This document shows positions 1 to 4,714 of a stretch of DNA of 5,601 bases, one piece after another. Both the position numbers and the translations under genes were made by a program. How positions within the stretch are numbered: position 1 is the first letter of the stretch; each line of letters opens with the position of its first letter. The notes beneath the pieces are model-generated. The model ran no database searches, was not told the DNA's origin, and worked only from the letters and a program-made list of their open reading frames with translations. Location of the stretch: contig DCDU01000103.1 in assembly GCA_002316585.1 (NCBI GenBank), positions 1-5,601 of the forward strand, read 5' to 3'. Source of the stretch: Firmicutes bacterium UBA1047 (GTDB lineage: Bacteria > Bacillota > Clostridia > Tissierellales > Sedimentibacteraceae).

Positions 1-1320
1 TATACATTGGCTCAACAATTATCAACCGAAGATCACGATATAACATTAGTAGACAATGATGCCGACGTATTAGCTCATGCGGATGAAACGCTTGATGTTA
101 TGTGTATCAAGGGTAACGGAGCAAGCGTAGAAATATTAAAAAGTGCAAACGTAGGCGAATCAGATGTTTTGTTAGCGGTTACCGATAGTGATGAATTAAA
201 TATGATTTGCTGCGTAATCGGAAAGAAATTAGGAGCAAAGCATACAGTTGCCAGAGTAAGAAACACAGATTATTCCAATGAATATAAAATGCTGATAGAA
301 GAACTTGAGTTAGATTTGGTAATTAATCCGGAAATGGATGCTGCCGCTGAAATAGCAAAAATGATTCAGTTTCCTTCTGCAACCAATGTAGAAACTTTTG
401 CTAATAACCTTATTGAAATGGTTGAATTCAGAGTACTGAAAACAGACCCCGTAGCAAATATAAAGCTGATGGATTTAAATAAGCACTTGCCTTCAAAAGT
501 ATTATTTTGTGCGGTAAGAAGAGATAACGAAGTCTTTATACCAAAGGGAAGCTTTATATTTAATCCGGATGATCTGATTTACGTAATCGGTGAAAGAAGC
601 GGTATTACAAGATTTTTTAAGTATTTGGGAAGAAGCTCGCATAAAGCAAAAAACGTAACCATCATAGGAGGAAGCAGAACATCGATATATTTAACATGGC
701 TTCTTGAAGAAATGGACCTGCATGTAAAAATAATTGAGATTAACAAGGAAAGATGCTTATTGTTAAATGACTTGCTTGCAGAAACATTGATTATCCACGG
801 AGACGGTACCGACCAAGAAATTCTGGACAATGAAAATATTGAATCGGCTGATGCTATTGTAGCATTGACCGACAGAGACGAAGAAAATTTAATAAGCTCC
901 TTATATGCACATCAGTGCGGTGTTCAAAAGGTAATCCTCAAAATAAACAGGCATAATTATTTCCCAATAGTAAAAAAGTTGGGACTGGATTGCATTATAA
1001 GCCCTAAATTTATCACTGCCAACAATATTTTAAGATTTGTCCGTGCCTTGGATAATTCACAGGGAATTGCCGTTGAGAAATTGTACAGGATACTTGAAGA
1101 TAAGGCTGAAGTTGCGGAATTTACAGCGAAAAATTCTCCTGACCTGACAGATATTAAATTACAGAATTTAAATTTAAAAAAAGCCGTTTTAATAGCTGCA
1201 ATTGTACGCAACAAAAAAATTATCATACCTAACGGAAATGATGTTATAAAGGAACGCGACAAAGTAATAGTAGTAACAAAGGCCGGATTTATTACTGACC
1301 TTAATGAAATATTGGCATAA
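1..1320 (+). CDS. trkA: Trk potassium transporter regulatory subunit TrkA (5' end cut by window)
   Basis: Cytoplasmic gating subunit of the Trk K+ uptake system; in this family NAD(H)/ATP binding by RCK domains controls the TrkH channel. The frame is open from base 1 (Tyr-Thr-Leu-Ala), so the TTG at 7 is an internal Leu codon, and roughly a dozen residues with the first glycine-rich loop lie upstream. The 439 visible residues show the usual duplicated layout: RCK_N at about 1-125 (strand 2 acidic LVDND, then KGNG and AVTDSDE), RCK_C at about 137-202, a second RCK_N at about 218-345 (IIEIN, HGDGTD, ALTDRDEEN), and a second RCK_C at about 358-439. Total length fits the family's roughly 450 residues. 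The second glycine motif is degenerate (GGSRTS at 223-228 instead of GxGxxG). trkH follows after 51 bp with no terminator between, so co-transcription is likely. Identification is firm; nucleotide preference is not visible. Confidence 0.95.
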   Translation, partial: YTLAQQLSTEDHDITLVDNDADVLAHADETLDVMCIKGNGASVEILKSANVGESDVLLAVTDSDELNMICCVIGKKLGAKHTVARVRNTDYSNEYKMLIEELELDLVINPEMDAAAEIAKMIQFPSATNVETFANNLIEMVEFRVLKTDPVANIKLMDLNKHLPSKVLFCAVRRDNEVFIPKGSFIFNPDDLIYVIGERSGITRFFKYLGRSSHKAKNVTIIGGSRTSIYLTWLLEEMDLHVKIIEINKERCLLLNDLLAETLIIHGDGTDQEILDNENIESADAIVALTDRDEENLISSLYAHQCGVQKVILKINRHNYFPIVKKLGLDCIISPKFITANNILRFVRALDNSQGIAVEKLYRILEDKAEVAEFTAKNSPDLTDIKLQNLNLKKAVLIAAIVRNKKIIIPNGNDVIKERDKVIVVTKAGFITDLNEILA

Positions 1321-1360
1321 GATATTCAATATGCTTTTTCAAAAAGGTTCATAATCCAAC

Positions 1361-1365
1361 GGAGG
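1361..1365 (+). promoter_or_regulatory. Ribosome binding site of trkH
   Basis: GGAGG lies 3 nt before ATG 1369 and 6 nt before ATG 1372. The second spacing is the more usual one and equals that of the gene at 3882, so it favours ATG 1372 as the trkH start. No terminator or convincing promoter is seen in the trkA-trkH gap. Confidence 0.8.
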
Positions 1366-1371
1366 CAAATG

Positions 1372-2817
1372 ATGAATGTAAAAATAGTACTTAAGGTACT
1401 TGGGATAGTGTTGTTTTGGGAAGCAGTATTAATGGTTCCGTCTTTATTAATATCTGTGTTGGACAATTCATCTGAGACCAAGGCTTTTATTATAGCGATA
1501 ACAATAACCGTATTAACCGGATTCATTTTAACAAGATTTAAAACCAACAGAACAGAAATGCGAAAAAGAGAAGGGTTTGCAGCAGTTGCTCTGAGTTGGC
1601 TGGCAATGTCCTTGCTTGGAGCTCTGCCGTTTTACTTAAGCGGCTCCATACCCTCGTATATTGATGCGCTGTTTGAAACAGTTTCCGGTTTTACTACAAC
1701 AGGCTCAAGCATTGTCCGCAATATAGAAATAATGCCCAGGGGACTTTTGTTTTGGAGAAGTTTCACTCACTGGATAGGCGGTATGGGCGTTTTAGTATTT
1801 ACAATGGCTTTTCTCCCATCAATCGTAGGACGACCTGTATTTTTAATGCGTGCGGAAAGCCCCGGACCCTCTCCGGGAAAATTAGTGCCTAAAATAGGAG
1901 AATCATCTAAAATTTTATATATAATTTATGCAGTTATGACTGCCATTCTTATTATACTTTTGGTAATTGCGGGAATGCCGGTGTTCAATTCGTTTATTTA
2001 TGCTTTCGGAACAGCAGGGACGGGAGGCTTTGCCATGGATGCTTTAAGTGTGGGAGCATACAATAATCCCTGGATTGAATGGATAATTACAATCGGTATG
2101 TTTTTGTTCGGTGTAAATTTCACACTTTATTTTTTTATTATAAAAGGAGACTGGAAAAATATTTTTAAAAATGAAGAATTCCGCCTATATGTCTTTTACG
2201 TGCTTTTAGCAATATTTGCTGTTGTAATTAATTCAATGCTTAAATTCAACAATAATTTTGGGGAAGCTTTAAGACATACCGCATTTACGGTTTCCTCCTT
2301 GGTTACAACTACAGGTTATGCTACCACGGATTATAATTTATGGCCTATGTTCTCAAAATCAGTTCTTTTAACTCTGATGTTTTTCGGAGCCTGTGCAGGC
2401 TCCACCGGAGGCGGTATTAAATCAATAAGAGTATTGGTGCTTTTTAAATCCTTTTTCTATGAAATAAAGCATACAATCCATCCAAAATCCGTGCAGAAAA
2501 TTAAAGTTGACGGTAAGTCAATAGATGAGGACACTTTAAAAAGCATTATGATTTTCTTTTTCGCATATATTGTCATAATTATTTTTTCGGTAATCATTGT
2601 AGCATTGGATAATTTCGATTTTATGACATCATTTTCTGCCGTTATAGCAACCATAAGCAACATAGGTCCGGGTTTTGAAGTTGTTGGTCCAATGGGCAGT
2701 TTTGCAGACTTTTCGGTTTTAAGTAAAATTACGTTAATATCAAATATGATATTGGGAAGACTGGAAATAATACCTGTAATTATACTGTTTTCACCGGAAA
2801 TCTGGAAAAAGAACTGA
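1372..2817 (+). CDS. trkH: Trk potassium uptake channel subunit TrkH
   Basis: Integral membrane K+-translocating subunit of the Trk system, paired with the TrkA gene just upstream. The 481 residues match normal TrkH length. All four pore-loop repeats are present with their filter glycines: FTTTGS (107-112), TAGTGGF (214-220), VTTTGY (311-316) and SNIGPGF (429-435). The conserved GSTGGGIK stretch (343-350), which belongs to the intramembrane gating region of this family, is intact. The C-terminus has the family-typical GRLEIIPV followed by a short tail ending PEIWKKN. Many hydrophobic helices are evident from residue 5 onward. ATG 1372 is preferred over ATG 1369 (one residue longer) because GGAGG would be only 3 nt from the latter. 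A terminator follows within 30 bp, so this is the last gene of the operon. No missing key residue or frameshift is seen. Confidence 0.96.
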   Translation: MNVKIVLKVLGIVLFWEAVLMVPSLLISVLDNSSETKAFIIAITITVLTGFILTRFKTNRTEMRKREGFAAVALSWLAMSLLGALPFYLSGSIPSYIDALFETVSGFTTTGSSIVRNIEIMPRGLLFWRSFTHWIGGMGVLVFTMAFLPSIVGRPVFLMRAESPGPSPGKLVPKIGESSKILYIIYAVMTAILIILLVIAGMPVFNSFIYAFGTAGTGGFAMDALSVGAYNNPWIEWIITIGMFLFGVNFTLYFFIIKGDWKNIFKNEEFRLYVFYVLLAIFAVVINSMLKFNNNFGEALRHTAFTVSSLVTTTGYATTDYNLWPMFSKSVLLTLMFFGACAGSTGGGIKSIRVLVLFKSFFYEIKHTIHPKSVQKIKVDGKSIDEDTLKSIMIFFFAYIVIIIFSVIIVALDNFDFMTSFSAVIATISNIGPGFEVVGPMGSFADFSVLSKITLISNMILGRLEIIPVIILFSPEIWKKN

Positions 2818-2843
2818 CTAATTGTGGACTTTCATGTTTTAGC

Positions 2844-2876
2844 ATGTCCCCATACTTATTTGGGGACATTTCTTTT
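2844..2876 (+). terminator. Intrinsic terminator of the trkA-trkH operon
   Basis: A perfect 9-bp stem (ATGTCCCCA at 2844-2852 with TGGGGACAT at 2861-2869) encloses an 8-nt loop. The run TTTCTTTT follows directly (2869-2876). The four G:C pairs at the core make it stable. It lies 26 bp after the trkH stop. Confidence 0.9.
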
Positions 2877-2921
2877 GCCCTCAAGTCTATAAAGTACGGT
2901 AAAATTCCTCTTGCACTCAAG
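2871..2921 (+). repeat. Short imperfect direct repeat in the trkH-cwlD gap
   Basis: TCTTTTGCCCTCAAG (2871-2885) and CCTCTTGCACTCAAG (2907-2921) agree at 12 of 15 positions and start 36 bp apart. The first overlaps the trkH terminator T-run. The repeat could be regulatory or chance; nothing else in this spacer supports a function. Confidence 0.3.
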
Positions 2922-2994
2922 GATTTTCCCTACCCTTCCTTTTTTTGTAATATAAATATTTACCTGTCATAAATTTAATTGTAAGACAAATTAT

Positions 2995-3000
2995 GGGAGG
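2995..3000 (+). promoter_or_regulatory. Ribosome binding site of cwlD
   Basis: GGGAGG ends 4 nt before ATG 3005. It overlaps the upstream in-frame ATG at 2993, which therefore cannot use it and has no ribosome site of its own. This fixes the start at 3005. Confidence 0.8.
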
Positions 3001-3004
3001 TATT

Positions 3005-3727
3005 ATGGATAACATTTTTAAAAAAGTCAATTTAATATTTGCTGTTGCAATAATAATCATAATATTAACGACTATTTTTATTAACATAAGCAGGACTGCA
3101 GAAACCATTGATGCCACAGGCAAGGAGCAAGCTGAAAAAATTAAAATTTTAATAGACCCCGGCCATGGGGGAATTGACCAAGGCGCCAGCGGTGACATGA
3201 AAATAGGAGAAGCTCCAATTAATTTAGCTATATCAAAAAAACTTATGAGTTTTTTGGAAGGCAGCGGCTTTCTAGTTGAAATGACCAGATATGATGACAA
3301 CGGATTGTATTCAGAGCTTTCAGACACAATAAGGGCTAAAAAAAGTGAAGATTTAAAAAACAGAGTTGAACTGATAAATAACTCCGACGCTGACTTAACG
3401 GTATCAATACACCTGAATTCTTTTCCTGAAAAGCAATACTACGGAGCACATGTATTTTATCAAAAAAGCAATGAATTAACGACAAAAATAGCTGCAGATA
3501 TCATACAGGACAGCATGAAGAATATACTTGATAAAAACAACAAACGGGTACCTCAAATTAAAAGAAACATAAGGATAATGGATGATACGACAGTACCTGT
3601 TGTTTTAATCGAATGCGGATTCTTATCAAATAATGCGGAAGAAAAAAAATTAATATCCGATGATTATCAAGAAAAGGCGGCATGGGCTATTTATTCCGGT
3701 ATACTTAGATATTTTAACGAACTTTAA
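3005..3727 (+). CDS. cwlD: N-acetylmuramoyl-L-alanine amidase CwlD (spore cortex)
   Basis: Zinc amidase of the Amidase_3 family that removes the peptide side chain from N-acetylmuramic acid. CwlD homologues act with PdaA to form the muramic delta-lactam of spore cortex, the mark read by germination lytic enzymes. The 240-residue length is close to that of Bacillus subtilis CwlD. Residues 8-27 form one hydrophobic helix after a Lys-Lys pair, an uncleaved anchor or signal peptide. The catalytic domain spans about 46-237: DPGHGG (zinc ligand His54), Glu69 in GEAPINLA, the EDLKNRVELIN segment, SIHLNS (His136) and the catalytic Glu203 in LIECGFLSN. All expected residues are present. It stands alone between two terminators. 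I found no convincing sigma-E or sigma-G promoter, so sporulation control is inferred from family only. A vegetative Amidase_3 enzyme is the alternative, but its size, membrane anchor and lack of wall-binding repeats favour CwlD. Confidence 0.88.
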   Translation: MDNIFKKVNLIFAVAIIIIILTTIFINISRTAETIDATGKEQAEKIKILIDPGHGGIDQGASGDMKIGEAPINLAISKKLMSFLEGSGFLVEMTRYDDNGLYSELSDTIRAKKSEDLKNRVELINNSDADLTVSIHLNSFPEKQYYGAHVFYQKSNELTTKIAADIIQDSMKNILDKNNKRVPQIKRNIRIMDDTTVPVVLIECGFLSNNAEEKKLISDDYQEKAAWAIYSGILRYFNEL

Positions 3728-3747
3728 TTAATTTTAGTTTCAAAACT

Positions 3748-3786
3748 TACGTTTTTTTGATTTTGACAAAAAAACGTATTTTTTTT
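3748..3786 (+). terminator. Intrinsic terminator of cwlD
   Basis: A 12-bp perfect stem (3748-3759 with 3767-3778; TACG + seven T + G against C + seven A + CGTA) has a 7-nt loop ATTTTGA and is followed by eight Ts (3779-3786). It lies 20 bp after the cwlD stop. The stem is A:T-rich, but its length and the T-run make the call clear. Confidence 0.9.
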
Positions 3787-3791
3787 AAAAT

Positions 3792-3837
3792 AATGTTAAA
3801 ATTTTATATAATTTGCTAATTAAATGTTGAAATTTTA
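3792..3837 (+). repeat. Direct repeat upstream of and overlapping the -35 box
   Basis: AATGTTAAAATTTTA (3792-3806) and AATGTTGAAATTTTA (3823-3837) match at 14 of 15 bases and start 31 bp apart, about three helical turns. The second copy contains the -35 hexamer. The arrangement would suit a regulator binding one face of the DNA. In such AT-rich DNA chance similarity remains possible. Confidence 0.4.
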
Positions 3838-3855
3838 ATAATATTGTATTATAAT
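3827..3855 (+). promoter_or_regulatory. Sigma-A-type promoter for the 207-aa gene and downstream genes
   Basis: The -35 box TTGAAA (3827-3832) and the perfect -10 box TATAAT (3850-3855) are separated by exactly 17 bp. Transcription would start near 3862, giving a leader of about 20 nt before ATG 3882. A 6-bp dyad, TATTGT (3842-3847) and ACAATA (3862-3867), brackets the -10 box and start site and could be an operator. Confidence 0.8.
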
Positions 3856-3870
3856 AAATTAACAATACTT

Positions 3871-3875
3871 GGAGG
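3871..3875 (+). promoter_or_regulatory. Ribosome binding site of the 207-aa gene
   Basis: GGAGG lies 6 nt before ATG 3882, standard strength and spacing, and supports that start. Confidence 0.85.
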
Positions 3876-3881
3876 ATAAAT

Positions 3882-4505
3882 ATGAATTTCGAAGAAATAG
3901 AGTATTTTTTAAATAGTATTAAGTCTGTAATTTCATCTAAAGTTATAACCGACTCAAACAATGAAATTTGCGAAATACATGCATTAGCAGACAACAGCAG
4001 ACATTCCAAGCAAATTGCCAGAGATATACGAACAACGCTGCTTTCTAAGTTCCATGTTGATGTTGATTATAAAATAATCAGCGTAGCGCAAATCGACAAA
4101 AATATATCCTTCAACTCTGATTTCAGGTTTATATATGAAGGTTATACAAATGAAACAACTTCCGACAGAATTAAAATAAAAACTAAGTTCTCTTGGGATA
4201 ATAAAGAGTTTTTTGGAGAAGCAGAAGGTATTAAATCGGAGAAGCAATCCTTGGTGGTTGCTGCAAAATCAACATTGGATGCAGTCAGACAAGCCATTGA
4301 TTTTGATTGTTTTATAGTCGAGGATATCCAACATGCCAAAATTTCCGGGGAAGATGCGATACTAGCGGCAATTACTCAAATAAATTGTGGAAGCGAAAAT
4401 ATTTTGATTGGAGCAGCATTTGTAAAAAGCAATAAAATTGATGCCGTAATAAAGGCAACATTACATGCAATTAACAGAAAAATCTGTTTATTGATAAAAG
4501 ATTGA
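3882..4505 (+). CDS. Conserved-looking protein of unknown function, 207 aa
   Basis: I do not recognise a named family. It has no signal peptide and no membrane helix, so it is probably cytoplasmic. It appears to have two parts. The N-terminal part (about 1-72) has a probable strand EIHALAD, a helix with KQIARDIRTTL (43-53), and a strand DYKIISVAQID (62-72). The C-terminal part (about 80-207) has beta-rich stretches (RIKIKTKFSW, KEFFGEAEG) and two similar helical endings, VVAAKSTLDAVRQAI (125-139) and DAVIKATLHAINRKI (187-201). The shared A-K-x-T-L-x-A pattern suggests an internal strand-plus-helix duplication. The start rests on GGAGG at good spacing and a strong promoter. It opens a likely operon with the 25-aa peptide gene and the HD-GYP-type membrane protein; no terminator follows. 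I have an unverified impression that similar proteins occur beside HD-GYP genes in other Firmicutes. A regulatory or ligand-binding role in that pathway is inference. Confidence 0.85.
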   Translation: MNFEEIEYFLNSIKSVISSKVITDSNNEICEIHALADNSRHSKQIARDIRTTLLSKFHVDVDYKIISVAQIDKNISFNSDFRFIYEGYTNETTSDRIKIKTKFSWDNKEFFGEAEGIKSEKQSLVVAAKSTLDAVRQAIDFDCFIVEDIQHAKISGEDAILAAITQINCGSENILIGAAFVKSNKIDAVIKATLHAINRKICLLIKD

Positions 4506-4535
4506 TAGGGCTGACTAAAAAAAATTAAATTAGTG

Positions 4536-4592
4536 TAGCGAAACCTTCCTGTTCTATTAGCGAACCGAGCAGAGAAATCTGGGGAGGGGTTC
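4536..4592 (+). promoter_or_regulatory. Candidate structured RNA leader covering the ribosome site of the small gene
   Basis: Hand folding gives a compact three-way junction. The outer helix pairs 4540-4550 with 4582-4592 (ten pairs including two G-U, one A-G mismatch) and buries the GGAGG site. One hairpin is GTTC (4551-4554) with GAAC (4562-4565); the other is CAGA (4570-4573) with TCTG (4578-4581), closed by a GAAA tetraloop. A competing pairing joins GAACC (4562-4566) to GGTTC (4588-4592), keeps the GAAA hairpin and frees GGAGG. The two donor strands are near copies (TAGCGAAACC at 4536, TAGCGAACC at 4558). The layout is riboswitch-like, but I cannot match it to a known class; ligand and activity are unknown. 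Confidence 0.45.
4583..4587 (+). promoter_or_regulatory. Ribosome binding site of the 25-aa peptide gene
   Basis: GGAGG, inside a purine run GGGGAGGGG (4581-4589), lies 7 nt before ATG 4595. This site is among the strongest in the window and is the main reason to accept so short a gene. It can be masked by pairing with 4544-4549. Confidence 0.75.
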
Positions 4593-4594
4593 AA

Positions 4595-4672
4595 ATGAAA
4601 AAAATAATGCCTATAATAGCATCTTTAGTAGCTTTAATATTAGCTGCAGCGGCAAACTATAGCTGGGTTTAA
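4595..4672 (+). CDS. Small hydrophobic peptide, 25 aa, unknown function
   Basis: The peptide begins MKKIMPIIA, continues as an uninterrupted hydrophobic stretch rich in Ala, Leu and Ile to residue 20, and ends AAAANYSWV. The Lys-Lys start and the AxA pattern at 17-20 look like a signal peptide whose cleavage after Ala19 or Ala20 would release ANYSWV or NYSWV. It could equally stay in the membrane as one short helix with Tyr/Trp at the interface. Support for a real gene: a strong ribosome site at 7 nt, a sensible membrane-peptide composition, AT-rich codon use like its neighbours, and a position inside a clearly spaced operon gap. It might be an exported signal peptide, a small membrane partner of the HD-GYP-type protein downstream, or a leader peptide whose translation controls that gene. 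I recognise no family. Confidence 0.65.
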   Translation: MKKIMPIIASLVALILAAAANYSWV

Positions 4673-4703
4673 TCAAAAAAATGAAGTCAGCCCTTCATAT
4701 AAA

Positions 4704-4707
4704 AGGA
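4704..4707 (+). promoter_or_regulatory. Weak ribosome binding site of the HD-GYP-type gene
   Basis: AGGA (within AAAAGGA) lies 7 nt before ATG 4715. It is weaker than the GGAGG sites of the other genes. An in-frame TAA at 4700-4702 rules out any earlier start, and 4715 is the first ATG after it. Confidence 0.65.
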
Positions 4708-4714
4708 ATATACT

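Larger units (their letters stand above)
4507..4694. repeat. 10-bp perfect inverted repeat enclosing the leader and small peptide gene
   Basis: AGGGCTGACT (4507-4516) is the exact reverse complement of AGTCAGCCCT (4685-4694). The arms enclose 168 bp that hold the folded leader and the 25-aa gene. In RNA they would make a stable basal stem whose right arm ends 9 nt before the AGGA site of the next gene. The right arm can instead join a local 6-bp hairpin (ATGAAG 4681-4686 with CTTCAT 4693-4698). No T-run follows, so it is not an intrinsic terminator. No target-site duplication is seen, so a small mobile element is less likely. Confidence 0.6.

Noticed and set aside
1334..1346. CTTTTT-C-AAAAAG as a terminator between trkA and trkH
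   Set aside because: The loop would be one base, which cannot form as drawn, and no T-run follows. The genes are best read as co-transcribed.
2851..2857. CATACTT resembling a sigma-G -10 box for cwlD
   Set aside because: It sits in the stem and loop of the trkH terminator and has no TGAATA-like -35 at the right distance; it would also put the start about 140 bp from cwlD.
2901..2929. AAAATTCCT...AAGGATTTT hairpin in the trkH-cwlD gap
   Set aside because: The arms pair only with bulges, the stem is weak, and no T-run follows at once on either strand.
2917..3327. 136-codon minus-strand open frame
   Set aside because: It overlaps the cwlD start and conserved DPGHGG region on the opposite strand, and its apparent C-terminus is a low-complexity Lys/Tyr run from the AT-rich spacer. 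No ribosome site supports it.
3784..3812. Second promoter with TATAAT at 3807-3812
   Set aside because: Its -35 position (TTTAAA at 3784-3789) overlaps the terminator T-run and is a poor match. The pair at 3827/3850 is much better.
4507..4594. Known cyclic-di-GMP or cyclic-di-AMP riboswitch
   Set aside because: I looked for the conserved cores of GEMM-type and ydaO-type elements as I know them and could not align them. Only the GAAA tetraloop is shared, which is too general.
4507..4694. Miniature inverted-repeat transposable element
   Set aside because: Only 10 bp of inverted repeat, no matching target-site duplication beside the arms, and the interior holds a coding frame with a strong ribosome site. 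A genome-wide copy search could still revive the idea.
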